Below are positions 10,319 through 22,441 of a stretch of DNA of 64,000 bases, in pieces (the first letter of the stretch is position 1; every line of letters begins with the position of its first letter). The notes under the pieces were generated by a model. That model worked only from the letters and a program-made list of their open reading frames with translations, ran no database searches and was not told the DNA's origin. The stretch is from NCBI RefSeq assembly GCF_018687715.1, contig NC_056753.1, positions 10,343,001-10,407,000 on the forward strand, written 5' to 3'. The DNA is from Carya illinoinensis (lineage: Eukaryota; Streptophyta; Magnoliopsida; Fagales; Juglandaceae). A program made the position numbers and the translations under genes.

Positions 10319-12471
10319 TGTGACGCCCCCAAAATCCCCACGCCCGAACACGGGGAAATTGAGACGTCCGGATGGTGACACCCCGGGTCACCATCCCATC
10401 GACGGGTGCCGAGTGTGTGCAAGGCAGCAATTGTGTACAGAGAGACACGCAGCGGATAAGAAAGTCATAACTAAGTACCAGAATTTTTCTTAACGTAATA
10501 CAAGCTGTTTAAAACATACATAGATAAAATATTACAAAACACAAAAGCAGTTTTAAACAAATAAAAAGATAACATCAGCAACCCGGCGGAGCCGCATCCT
10601 CGGGCTCAGCCTCTTCCTCCTCCTCCTCAACTCCTGCACCAAAAGCTACGGAACCACAAATGGTTCCGCAGGTAAGTAAAACCCCAAACACTACCAGATA
10701 AAAACACATATAACTCAAACAAGATGCATGAAACATGCCCAATGCACAAAGCCCAAAATCACCAGTTTTCCACACACGCCAAAAACCCATATGACCCAAA
10801 AACATATCCTTTCCGAAAAACATGCCAAAAGTCACATTTGGCCCAATATCTCGCCGGAAGTCCATCCGGCCCAATATCTCACCAGAAGTCCATCTGGCCC
10901 ACGCCAAAAGTCACATTTGGCCTCATAAACCATTATCCAATTTTAACCCGTATGCACCATGACCTCCCCTAGGGGTCATCCGCACACCCTGGCTCCAGTG
11001 TCACACCGCAGAGTACCACCACGCATGTGACAACTAACAAGCGATGCCCAGTTCCGCGCCCCGCGCGTGCGTAGCCAAGCATCCTCTAGCCCTCGCCAGC
11101 AAAGGGCCACGGAGTCGGTGAGTAGGGCGATGCCCGGTTCCGCGCCCGGCGCGTTCGTAGCCAAGCATCCCCTAGCCCCGCTCCCGTCATCTCTCTCGAC
11201 AACTCAGGGGACATCACTCAGTTTATTCCGCTCCCGAGTGACCAGAGGAGCTCCACCGAGATAATAACCCATCCCGGCTTGGGCTCGTGATACACACGCA
11301 CCCGTAAAACCACTCACGCCAATACACAGGCTTTTCACACAAATCCCACAAACACATGTGCATGCACCATGAAATGCCATATCAATGCATAATAAAATAA
11401 TCCAACAACATAAATCAATAAAACAGACAACTCCGTCCTCCATCCATCCGACCCCCGAAACTCCTCGGACTCAGTCCGGAATCAACAACCAACAACAAAT
11501 ATTTATTGAATGAGCAATATATATTTAAATCTGTAAATAGGGTTTGGAAAATACTTACAGCGCTATACGGCAATTTTAGAAAACAAGCGGCGTTGCAAGC
11601 GGCGGAAAAACAGCAACGTCACAGTGAAAATTCACTGTGGCCGTGGGTCCGAAAAACCCACTTTTGAACGGGGACAAACTAGGACACGGGATTGATAGGG
11701 AATGGTCTAGAGGTGGTTGTGAAGCTATTGGAAGTGACGGACGGCCGTGGGTGGCGGCGGAATGGCCGAAAATGGCCGAAAATGGCAAATCGGAAAACAA
11801 GCTCGTGGGAGCTGCTCCGGTGGTCGATGGAGGCCGGAAATGGGTGGGTTAGGACGGCAAGGAACCGGTGATGAAGTGGTGAAGAAATGGTGGCCGGAGG
11901 TGGAGCGACGGCGGCGGATCGGAGTGAAAACCGTGGGTGCTTGTTGGGCTTTTTCCGGCCAAATGGCCGGCCATTTCGGGTGGGTTTTGGAGGGAAGGTA
12001 GACCGGAAGGAGAGGAAGAGAATGGGACCGGTGGGAGGCCGAACGGTGGCCGGACGGCGGCGGTAGGGGCTGGGGAAGGCTGACGCCGGCGTGAGGGAGA
12101 GAGAGAGAAGAGAGAGAGTGCACGGTGGGGGGGGTCCGAGTCGGGGGAGAGAGGAGAGAGAAAAGAAAGAGAAAAAAAGAAAAAGAAGAAAAAAGAAAAG
12201 AAGGGAAAAAGAAAAAAGGAAAAAGAGAAAAAGAAAAAAAAGATGTGAAAAGAAATGAGGTCCAGTCCTCACTCCGGGAAAAGAAACAAACCGCCAAAAA
12301 GATTAAAACCACAAAAACAACTAAAAGAAATAAAACACAACCTCAAATAAATTAAAATAAATTAAAAACCGACTTTAAAAACGCAGTTAAAATAAAATAA
12401 AATATCTGATATATTAATTAAAATAAAAACAATTATTTCAGCGAAAATACACTTAAAAGCGGGTCATCACA
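10319..12471 (-). repeat. 5' LTR of element 1
   Basis: This 2,153-bp partner of the LTR at 3094-5248 has the same TGTGA...TCACA ends. It abuts the primer binding site on its internal side and the target duplication GTCTA on its outer side. Confidence 0.95.
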
Positions 12472-15414
12472 GTCTATATTATAGCTAAAAGGAATAATTG
12501 GAATTTCATTTTAGACTTAGCAATTGCTAGGCCATTACCAATACTCTACAATGGGGTACCTTTCAATGGTCAGAAATGGTTGGCTGAGCTACTGCTATAG
12601 CTTCGAGTGAGCAGATACATATTTTTTATTTTGTTTGTCTTTCTAATAAAGAAAAATTATATAGATCCCACCCCATAATTATTTATTGACCTCTAAAGAG
12701 TATTAGCAATTGCAAAATGCAAGTATAAATTGAAGAGGAATATGATTAAAACCCCCTGCATTGGTCCAGTGAAAACTAAAAAGTTTTACATATCAACTAC
12801 AATAAGTCATAGGTTCTCTCCATCTATGGCCAGAGAGAGACTGTACAATGATCAAATATTATTTTATCTTAAAAGTGTAAATCTTCCTTCAAACAGTTTC
12901 TTCATTTAAAATATAAATCCTAAACCATAATTCTAAATATAAATTTTGGGTAGAAGAAATGTAGGTATCGTTGTATATTTGATTGTTGGGTGAATGGTTT
13001 GCAAAATCTTTTTATCGAATAATTTGATTGAGGGAAAAATAATTGAAAAATAATAATTTTGTTTTTTAATAAAGTTATTAATTAATATATGAAGTGTATT
13101 TGTAAAATATTAAAAAACAATTATCAAATATTATTAAAATTATTAATATTATATTATTATTTAGAGTTTAAAATAGCTAGTCTAATGTAAACTAATCTAA
13201 CTAAAAGTCTATATTATACCTAAAATGACACATTAGAATTCCATTTTAGACTTAGTAACTACTAGGCCATTACCAATGCTGTACAATGGGGTACCTTTCA
13301 ATGGTAAAAAATGGTTGGCTGGGTTACTGCTATAGCTTCGAGTGAGCAGATACATATTTTTTTTTTTTTTTTGTCTTTCTAATAAAGAAAAATTATATAG
13401 ACCCCATCCCATAATTATTTATCGACCTCTTAAGAGCATTAGCCATTGCCAAATGCAAGTATAAATTAAAGATGAATATGATTAAAACCCCCTGCATTGG
13501 CCTAGCGAAAACTGAAAAGTTTTACATATCAACTATAATAAGTCATAGGTGCTCTCCATCTATGGCCAGAGATTGTACAATGATCAAATATTATTTTATC
13601 TTAAAAGTGTAAATCTTCCTTCAAATAGTTTCTTCCTTTAAAATGTAAATCATAAACCATAATTCTAAATGTAAATCTTGAGTAGAACAAATGTTGGTAT
13701 GGTTGTATATTTGATTGTTGGGTGAATGGTTGGCAAAATATTTTTATTGAATAATTTGATTGAGGGAAAAATAATTGAAAAATAATAATTTTATTTTTTA
13801 ATAAAGTTGTTAATTAATATATGAAGTGTATTTGTAAAATATTAAAAACAATTATCAAATAATATTAAAATAATTAATATTATGTTATTATTTAGAGTTT
13901 AAAATAGCTAGTCTAATGTAAACTAATCTAACTAAAAGTCTATATTATAACTAAAGGGACACATTAGAATTCCATTTTAGACTTAGCAATAGCTAGGCCA
14001 TTACTAATGCTTGACAACGGGTTACCTTTCAATGGTCAAAAATGGTTGGCTAAGCTACTGCTATAGGTCCGAGTGAGCAGATACATATATATATATATAT
14101 ATTTTGTCTTTCTAATAAAGAAAAATTATATAGACCCCACCCCATAATTATTTATTGACCTCTTAAGAGCATTAGCCATTACCAAATTCAAGTATAAATT
14201 GAAGAGGAATATGATTAAAATCCCATGCATTGGCCCAGTGAAAACTGAAAAGTTTTACATATCAACTACAATAGGTCATAGGTGCTCTCCATCTATGGCT
14301 AGAGACTGTACAAGGATCAAATATTATTTTATCGTAAAAGTGTAAATCTTCCTTCAAATAGTTTCTTCCTTTAAAATGTAAATCCTAAACCATAATTCTA
14401 AATATAAATCTTGGGTAGAAGAAATGTAGGTATCGTTGTATATTTGATTGTTGGGTGAATGGTTAGCAAAATCTTTTTATTGAATAATTTGATTGAGGGA
14501 AAAATAATTGAAAAATAATAATTTTGTTTTTTAATAAAGTTATTAATTAATATATGAAGTGTATTTGTAAAATATTAAAAAATAATTATCAAATATTATT
14601 AAAATTATTAATATTATATTATTATTTAGAGTTTAAAATAGCTAGTCTAATGTAAACTAATCTAACTAAAAGTCTATATTATAGCTAAAATGATAGATTG
14701 GAATACCATTTTGGACTTAGCAATGGCTAGGCCATTACCAATGCTCTACAATGGGGTACCTTTCAATGGTCAGAAATGGTGGGCTGAGCTACTGCTATAT
14801 CTCTGAGTGAGAAGATACATATTTTGTTTTTGTTTTCTAAAAAATAAAAATTATATAGACCCCACCCCATAATTATTTATCAACTACGCCAAATGCAAGT
14901 ATAAATTGAAGAGGAATATGATAAAAACCCCCTGCGTTGGCCTAGCGAAAAGTGAAAAATTTTACATATCAACTACATTAAGTCTTAGGTACTCTCCATT
15001 TATGGCCAGAGCCTGTACAAGGATCAAATATTATTTTATCTTAAAAATGTAAATCTTCCTTCAAACAATTTCTTCCTTTAAAATGTAAATCTTAAACCAC
15101 AATTCTAAATTTAAATCTTGGGTAGAAAAAATATTAGTATGGTTGTATGTGTGATTGTTGGGTGAATGGTTGGTGAAATATATTTATTGAATAATTAGGT
15201 TAAAGGAAAAAATAATTGAAAAATAATAATTTTATATTTTAATAAAGTTATTAATTAATATATGAAGTGTATTTGTAAAATATTAAAATAAAAATTATCA
15301 AATATTATTAAAATAATTAATATTATATTATTATTCAGTGTTTAAGATAGTTAGTTTAATGTGGACTAATTTAATTAAAAGTCTATATTATAACTAAAAG
15401 GACACATTAAAATT
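12472..15414. repeat. ~727-bp tandem repeat array, right part (rest of monomer 4, monomers 5-8)
   Basis: The array resumes exactly at the target duplication. Further monomers start near 12707, 13433 and 14166, and a last one, missing its first ~15 bases, starts near 14884. Start-to-start spacing is 726, 733 and 718 bp. Removing element 1 and one copy of its duplication gives ~740 bp between monomers 4 and 5, so the array was continuous before insertion. Homology fades near 15414. Confidence 0.9.
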
Positions 15415-16120
15415 AGTGACCGTTATAAGAAATGCATTTGCTTCATATCGGATCAAATACTGGCCGTATTGGTATATTTCAGTCAATACTGGCCTCTTTT
15501 GTGTACCAGTCGGTACAGGTGCAGTCAAAATTAGTGAATTTTTGTAATTAATGTGAAAATTCTAATTTTTTTTCATAATTTTCAATCAAATTCTCATATT
15601 TAAATACTATTTTCTTAATTTTTTTAATCCCGTTTTCTCGGAATCCAAAAATCAAATCCCTACTCCATTTTTTGTGATAAAGATGAGTGGCTATTTTTTT
15701 CAAATAATTAGATTGATAACTTAGAATTATTATTGAGTTTCATAAATATAAATTTTAACTTTTTAAAACTTGTATTAGTATTATTTTAAAATATAATTTA
15801 TACATATATAATTAGTTTATTATATAAAAACTATCTCAAAACGGTTTTGATATAGAAATATAATTTTGTTACGGTATCTTAATCGAAATAGCCATCCAAA
15901 CGGTATTTAAAATTTTTATATTACTTTTAGATATATATATATATAAATTAATCTTCAATCACGTAAATTAATAAACGTACGGTCGAGAAAATCGTGTGGG
16001 CATTTAATTAATTTATACTTAAAATACAAATAAACTTACGCGATTAAAAATAGAAAGTCGTGAAAGGCCGAATGGCAACTCAAAATAGTACAGAACTAAG
16101 AATCAATGATCAGGACAAAA

Positions 16121-16122
<2 letters not shown>
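15415..16122. other. Intergenic, with a degenerate repeat rich in 'actggcc/ggtac' motifs
   Basis: 15440-15525 holds repeated short motifs (atactggccgtattggta, caatactggcc, accagtcggtac), and 15835-15920 holds related 'acggta' motifs, as if two ends of one decayed mobile element flank an AT-rich centre. I cannot assign a family. No open frame of note. Confidence 0.35.

Positions 16123-16156
<34 letters not shown>
16123..16156. repeat. (CT)n microsatellite upstream of the P450 pseudogene
   Basis: About 17 CT units lie about 150 bp upstream of the P450 start codon. CT tracts are common in plant core promoters and 5' leaders, so this may be a remnant of the gene's promoter. Confidence 0.9.
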
Positions 16157-16157
<1 letters not shown>

Positions 16158-16222
16158 ATTATCTACTCTAGTTCACGGCTGTGCCGTCATGTCCAGGCTC
16201 AGCCTGGCTACACCACTTCTGC

Positions 16223-16230
16223 CTATATAG
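16223..16230 (+). promoter_or_regulatory. TATA-like box of the P450 pseudogene
   Basis: CTATATAG lies about 80 bases before the P450 ATG, downstream of the CT tract. That is a plausible distance for a TATA box with a ~50-base leader. The assignment rests on position and sequence only. Confidence 0.45.
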
Positions 16231-16307
16231 ATTATAAGCTCCTCCCCCAACTTTGGAACTCAAGTACCGCCATTGATTCAGAACTACCGGGCAATTAAAG
16301 ATAGACG

Positions 16308-19032
16308 ATGATGATGTGGTTCTTTTTTCTATGCCTTACTGCCTTACTTGCAGTTGGGATTAGTCATTGGGTTTACATGTGGCTTAACCCCAAGTGCAAG
16401 CTTCCTCCTGGTTCTATGGGCTTTCCTATTATCGGAGAAACCTTGCAGTTCTTCGCCCCTCATTCATTTCACAGCATCCCTCCCTTCATTAGAAAAAGAA
16501 TGGAGAAGTACGTAAGATCATATATAATTCTACTTAGTATTTTCCAATTTCCATGTTTAATGCATGGTATGCATATATGAAGCAGTACTAATATATATAG
16601 TATTAATTACTGCCCATGATCGATGTCATTAACGGCCTGCATATTCATGATCTGGTTTTGTTTTCCCATTAATTTAGGTATGGGGCGGTATTTAGAACAA
16701 GCTTAGTTGGGAAAAAGGAGATAGTTCGCACGGATCCTGAAGTCAACACTTACATTTTTCAAAGAAGATAGATCTCTCTTATTATGGTACACAGAGAGTT
16801 TCATGAAAGTTCTTGGAAAAAAAAGTATTCTCACTCATCACGGGGAAATTCACAAATACCTCAAGAACTTGATTCTACACCTTGTTGGCCCCGAAAACCT
16901 CAAGGCAAATGTAATGAAAGAACTGGATGCAATGATTTGTAGAGATCTGCAAGCTTGGGCCAAAAATGAAACTGTGGACTTGAAAGAAGTAACCTCAAAT
17001 GTAATAATATTAATATTGTCGGAATTCATGCGATCTATTTTTATTAATTTTCTCAAATATCTAATTTTTATTGTTTTGTAGATGTTATTTGACTATGCTG
17101 CTAAGCAGCTAATGAGTTATGATGAGTCGAAGACACCCTTGAAATTGGCAGAGAATTTCAAAGCTTTTATCTATGGTCTCCTCTCTTTTTCTCTTGACAT
17201 CCCTGACACTGCATACCATACTTGTCTCCAGGTACTAATTATTATTTGAATATTGCTCATAATATCAATGGAAATTAATAATTATAAGAAAAATGAGCAT
17301 GCATGCAGCTTGTTTCTTTAATTCCTTTTCTTACGTCTTGGAATAATATTTAATATATAAATTAGTTAGTTTCATTTTCTGTTTGATTTTAGGGACGTAA
17401 AAATGCTACAAAGATAATTAGGGATATCTACAATGATAGGAAAGCATCAAAGATTCATCATGGTGATTTCTTGGATCATTTGCTTGTGGAAGTGGAGAGT
17501 GAAAAGTCTATTTTGAATGAATCATCTGCCGTTGACTTGGTCTTGATGCTTATCATGAAACTACTTCGACAACCTTAACATTAGTACCCAAGTTTATCTC
17601 TGATCATCCAGACGTGCTGGCAGAACTTACGGTTTGTAATAATTAAGAATGTAAATTGAAGTTAAAAACTTTTTGCCAAGCCTTCTTATGATCTTGATCA
17701 TGTTTCATATGACAGAAAGAGCATAAGGAAATTCTGAAAAACCGTGATGATAAGACATCTGAAATTACTTGGCAAGAGTACAAGTCATCAATGACTTTTA
17801 CACATATGGTACGTACGAGTACGTAGTATTAGTACTTATGATTAAACTAATTTGTAATTACACCTTGATTTTATGGTATTCTCTTGTTTATAATAAACTT
17901 TAGAGATTTCTGAATTTTTCATTTGTAGGTTATCAATGAAACAGTAAAGTTAGCAAACATTGTACCAGCGATTTTCAGAAAGGTCGTAAAAGATGTAGAA
18001 ATGAAGGGTATATAATTAGTAGAAAAATGATGGTCTTCGTCCTAAATTTTCCAAATTAATCAACATAGATAGCTTGAATAATGTTGTGAAGATCAGAACA
18101 CTTTACTGTTTTTGTTTTGCAGGATATACAATTCCTGAAGGCTGGCTAGTCATGGTTGCTCCAAATGCTCTACATCTAAACCCAGATGTGCACACCGATC
18201 CCCACACAATTTAACCCATGGCGATGGGAGGCGTGTATAATATTAATTAATATATATAATTTGCATTTAATTTATATAATTATTACCGCAAAAGGTTAAT
18301 TTAATTAATCATTTTATAATATTGGATATTTTTCTAATTTTATTTTCTCTTTAAAATGGAAAAGGGAAAAGAATTGCATGCAGGGTCTAAAACGTTCATG
18401 GCGTTCGGTGGTGGTGTGAGACTCTGCGTGGGAGCCGATCGACTTTGCAAAGCTTCAAATGGCCATATTTATTCATCACTTGGTCACAAAATACAGGTAT
18501 ATATATTATGGATGGTGCTACAGGACCGGTGGTAGCTCCCGCTGGAGCCACTGTTAGGCAAAAAAAAAAATTTGTTTTTTTTTAAATTATTTTTTAATAA
18601 TTTTAAATATTTTTAAAATATATAAAAAAATTATAATAATATTAAAAAAAAAATTTAATTATTAAGAAAGAGAAAAAATTAAAAAAAAAATTGAGCCAGA
18701 GGTGGCCCGCCCCCAGCGGGAGCCACTAGCGATGGCCTTAGTGTTTTCTATATATTATATAGCGTATATCGCAACTAAATTATATTCTTTTTATATTTAC
18801 TTAAAAGTTTTCAACCTTGTCTTCCCTTTAATTTACGAGTTAGATTTAAATATTTTTTACACTTTTTTTTTTCTATTTGTTTGAAATTAATAATTAATAT
18901 AAATATATATATATATATATATTTATATGTAGGTGGAAAGTAAATGGAGGAGATGAGAAGATGATTCGAAGGCCAGCTTTGGTGTTCCCGAATGGTCTAC
19001 CAATTGAGATGTCCGAAAAGGACAAGTGCTGA
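16308..19032 (+). pseudogene. CYP87A: Cytochrome P450, CYP87A-like, unprocessed pseudogene
   Basis: Nine exons can be traced: 16308-16507, 16678-17000, 17082-17231, 17393-17631, 17716-17818, 17939-18007, 18123 to ~18230, 18384-18496 and 18933-19032. The protein has an N-terminal membrane anchor, LPPGSMGFPIIGE, the HETTS end of the oxygen-binding helix, NETVKLANIVPAIFRK (the K-helix ExxR has Lys for Arg), FNPWRWE, and the haem motif FGGGVRLCVG with its Cys. Resemblance to plant CYP87A proteins is strong throughout. Lesions: one extra A near 16762 in exon 2, a small deletion at the HETTS region near 17553, an inserted base near 18212 before FNPWRWE, a 4-bp insertion near 18442 just after the haem Cys, and no clear GT donor after exon 7. 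It would have been an ER-bound monooxygenase, CYP87 members being linked to triterpenoid or steroid oxidation. It cannot make a P450 now. Confidence 0.88.
18508..18741. mobile_element. MITE-like inverted repeat in the last intron of the P450 pseudogene
   Basis: GC-rich arms near 18533-18552 (gtagctcccgctggagccac) and 18703-18728 (which contains ccagcgggagccact) are imperfect inverted repeats around a ~150-bp A/T-rich centre. Size and structure fit a small non-autonomous DNA element inserted in the intron. I did not identify a clear target duplication. Confidence 0.5.
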
Positions 19033-20329
19033 AGAAGAGACGTCCATTAGATCATCCATCAATGCGAAACGAAATAATTAATGCACCTCTTGATGATCTT
19101 ATATGATCTTATATTATATATTAAGGGTGCCATATAAGTGATATTGATGATTATCAGTGTGTTTAATTTTCCAAACAATAACATGATGATTTAAGTATTG
19201 ATCATGAGCTTTTATATATATATATATATATATATGCCAATAATCAATTAAGGGGTGTTTGAATTAGTGTTTCGTCTAATTTTATCATTATAATTTTTTT
19301 AAATTTTTATATAATAATAATATTCAAAAATAATATTTTAAAAATATTTTATTTAATTTTAAATTTTTATTTAAAATTATCTTATCTTATCTTAATCATT
19401 AATTATATATATACACACACGTGAGAAGGTACAACATATATGCATGAGCTCTTTGCATGATCTACAGTTGAAAAGGCTAAGAATTTATATCAATAATATT
19501 ATATACAGTCGTGGAATTGTAAATGCTGCACAATCATTTTAAAAAAAAATGAAGTCCACGATATTTAAAAAGTTAATTTTTTTTATATTAGTTTTATATT
19601 AATTTGTTTTTTTCAAAATAATTACATGCCACTTAGACAATCATAATTATAAATTTCATTTCTCCAATCTACATATAATGCATGCGTGCCCTTCATGATA
19701 GGATAATTAATGATCTTTAATTCTGACAACTGCATGCATGGATGCAGGAGTAGTACGTACAATGAACCAAACTCCTTAATTGAAATACACGGCCTTTTCA
19801 AACAATGCAATTATATAAATCTACTATGCTGCCGAGTTATTACCGCTCCATTCGTTCAGTAAAAAAATTTTGTTTTTTTAATATTTTAGTTAATAATTAA
19901 AGAAGTAATTTTTAATATATTAATTTTTTTATCTATATTTTTAAAATATTAAAATATATTAATAAAATATGAAAACAAAAATAAAAAATAAAAAAACACA
20001 AATGTGATAGGTACGTACCTAGCATGCCCAACGGTAATTAATGAGCTGCAGCCTCGCATGGCTTATAATATATATAAGGGAAATAAAAGAGAGTTTGGGA
20101 GTAGTATCGATTCCATGCATGATTTCTTAGCTTTTAATTGGGGCTGCCTTCTTCACCAAGAAAATGTCTCCTCTCCGACGTTTTTACCTATTAATTATCA
20201 TCATATATATTATGTGAAGTTTGTAAAATATCTAGCAATCTTTGATGCTACAGCATGAAGAGTACACTTTTCATGAGTGCACCAAAAACAACCGGATATT
20301 ATATATAATATACACACACTAGTATTATT
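19033..20329. other. AT-rich intergenic sequence
   Basis: Nothing coding is recognised. It contains (TA)n near 19214-19235, several 'gcatgcatg' words, and at 19250-19405 an AT-rich block starting 'ggggtgtttgaattagtg' and ending in 'cttatcttatctta', which looks like a decayed MITE end. The left target site of element 2 (ttatt) closes the stretch. Confidence 0.4.
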
Positions 20330-20674
20330 TGTGATAACTCGCTTTTGAGTATATTTTCGTTGAAATGGTTGTTTTTATTTTAATTAATATATTAATTTAT
20401 CATTTTAATTTATTTGCATTTTAAAATTATTTTTTTTAATTTAATTGATATTGTGTTTTATTTCTTTTAGTTGTTTTGTGGTTTTTAATATCGTTTCGGC
20501 AGTTTAGTTTTGTTTTCCGGAATGAAGGTTAGATCTCATCTTTTTTCCCTACACCACCTCTTTTCCTTTTTCCTTTTCTTTTTCCTTTTTCTCTTTTTTC
20601 TTTTTTCTTTTTCCTTCTTTTTCTCTTTTTTTCTTTCTTTTCTTTTTTTTCTTCCCTTTCCCGCTCAACCCCCC

Positions 20675-20761
<87 letters not shown>

Positions 20762-22427
20762 GCCGGAGCCTTCAACCCCCCAATCTGCCGCCGTCCGGCC
20801 ACCGTGCGGCTCACCGCCGGCACCGGTCGACTCGTCTCCCTCCGACGCACCTTCCCACCAAAACTCACTCCCATCCGGCCGGCCGTTTGGCCGGAAAACC
20901 CCTTTAAAGCCTGCACGGTTTTTGCTCTGATCCGCCGCCGTCGCTCCACCTCCGGCCACCATTTCTTCACCACTTCATCATCGGTCCCTTGCCGTCCTAA
21001 CCCACCTATTTCCGGCCTCCAACGACCACCGGAACAGCTCCCACGAGCTAGCTTTCCTTTTTGGGAAATTCGGCCTCCCACCGCCGTTTCTGCCGCCACC
21101 CACAGCCAACCACCACTCCCAATAGCTTCACAATCATCCCTAGACCATTCCCTATCAATCCCAAGCCCTAGTTTGTCCCCGTTCAATTTCACAACCCACG
21201 GCCACAGTGAATTTTCACTGTGACGTTGCTTTTTCTCCGCAGTTTGCAACGCCGCGTGTTTTCTAAAATTTCCATATAGCGCTGTAAGTATTTTCCAAAC
21301 CCTATTTTCAGATTTAAATATATATTGCTCATTCAATTTATTTTATCTGTTGGTTGGTTGATTCCGGACTGAGTCCGAGGAGTTCGGGGGTCGGATGGAT
21401 GGAGGACGGAGTTGCCTGTTTATTTGATTTATGTTGTTGGATTATTTTTATGCATTGTTATGGCATTGCATGGTGCATGCACGTGTGTTTGTGAAATAGT
21501 GTGAAAAGCCTGTGTATTGGCGTAAGTGGTCTTACAGGTGCGTGTGTATCACGACCCCAAGCCGGGATGGGGTATTATCCCGGTGGAGCTCCTCTGGTCA
21601 CTCGGGAGCGGAATAAACTGAGTGATGTCCCCTGGGTTGTCGCTAGACGACGGGAGCGGGGCTAGGCGTTGCTTGGCTACGAACGCGCCGGGCGCGGAAC
21701 CAGGCATCGCCCTACGCACCGACTCCATGGCCCTTCGCTGGAGAGGGCTAGAGGATGTTTGGCTACGAACATGCGGGGCGTGGAACTGGGCATCGCTCGT
21801 TAGGTGTCACATGCGTAGTGGTACTTTGCGGTGTGGCACTGGAGCCAGGGTGTGCGGATGACCCCTAGGGGAGGTCATGGTGCATACGGATAAAATAGAT
21901 TCTGGTTTGAGTCGGATAAAGGCCAAATGTGACTTTTGGCGTGTTTTTCGGAAAGGATGTGTTTTTGGGCCAAATGGGTTTTTGGCGTGTGTGGAAAAAT
22001 TATGTTTTATGGGCTTTGTGCATTGGGCATGTTTCATGCATATTGTTCGAGTTCTATGTGTTTTTATCTGGTAGCGTTTGGGTTTTACTTACCTGCGGTA
22101 CCATTTTTGGTTCCTTAGCTTTTGGTGCAGAGTTTGAGGATGAAGAGGAGGAGGCTGAGCCCGAGGATGCGGCTCCGCCGGGTTGCTGATGCTATGCTTT
22201 ATATTTGGTTTAAAACTGTATTTGTGTTTTTTGTAATATTTTGTTTATGTATGTTTTAAACAGCTTGTATTACGTTAAGAAAAAATTCTGGTACTTAGTT
22301 ATGACTTTCGTTATCTGCTGCGTGTTTCTTTGTGCACATATGTTGCCTTTGCACACACTTGGCACCCGTCGATAGGATGGAGACCCGGGTTGTCACCATC
22401 CGGGCGTCTCGATTTGGGGGCGTCACA
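20330..22427 (+). repeat. 5' LTR of element 2
   Basis: 2,098 bp. Compared with its partner it has an expanded CT tract, lacks about 16 bp after 'gttcaa' near 21186, and lacks ~25 bp near 22415. There a repeated 'gattt' suggests loss by slippage or recombination between short direct repeats. Confidence 0.95.
20676..20759. repeat. (TC)42 microsatellite within the 5' LTR of element 2
   Basis: 84 bases of uninterrupted TC. The matching position in the 3' LTR (27842-27868) has only about 12 units, so the tract expanded after insertion. It creates long artefactual open frames on both strands. Confidence 0.95.
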
Positions 22428-22429
22428 AG

Positions 22430-22441
22430 TGGTATCAGAGC
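22430..22441 (+). other. Primer binding site of element 2
   Basis: TGGTATCAGAGC begins two bases after the 5' LTR end. It is identical to that of element 1 and fits the initiator methionine tRNA. Confidence 0.9.

Larger units (their letters stand above)
3094..12471 (-). mobile_element. Complete Ty3-type LTR retrotransposon, Tekay-like chromovirus (element 1)
   Basis: The element is 9,378 bp, bounded by TG...CA ends and a perfect 5-bp target duplication GTCTA (3089-3093 and 12472-12476). It lies inside the fourth monomer of the satellite-like array. Read on the minus strand the order is 5' LTR (10319-12471), primer binding site, gag, a putative intron, pol (protease, RT, RNase H, integrase, chromodomain-like tail), polypurine tract and 3' LTR (3094-5248). 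The two LTRs differ by about five substitutions and one 2-bp G-run indel over ~2.15 kb, so insertion is recent. Pol is open throughout. Gag carries a 43-bp net deletion that shifts its frame just before the zinc knuckle, so this copy probably cannot make its own complete Gag. Confidence 0.95.

Noticed and set aside
419..15414. CRISPR-like or rDNA-type repeat array
   Set aside because: Monomers are ~727 bp, AT-rich, without short repeat/unique spacer structure and without rRNA sequence.
20510..21223. 237-codon plus-strand and 137/192-codon minus-strand frames over the element 2 5' LTR, with equivalents at 4454-5089, 11679-12312 and 27692-28368
   Set aside because: They are Ser/Phe/Arg/Glu-rich translations of CT/GA repeats and pyrimidine-rich LTR sequence. 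They change with tract length and are not conserved as protein.
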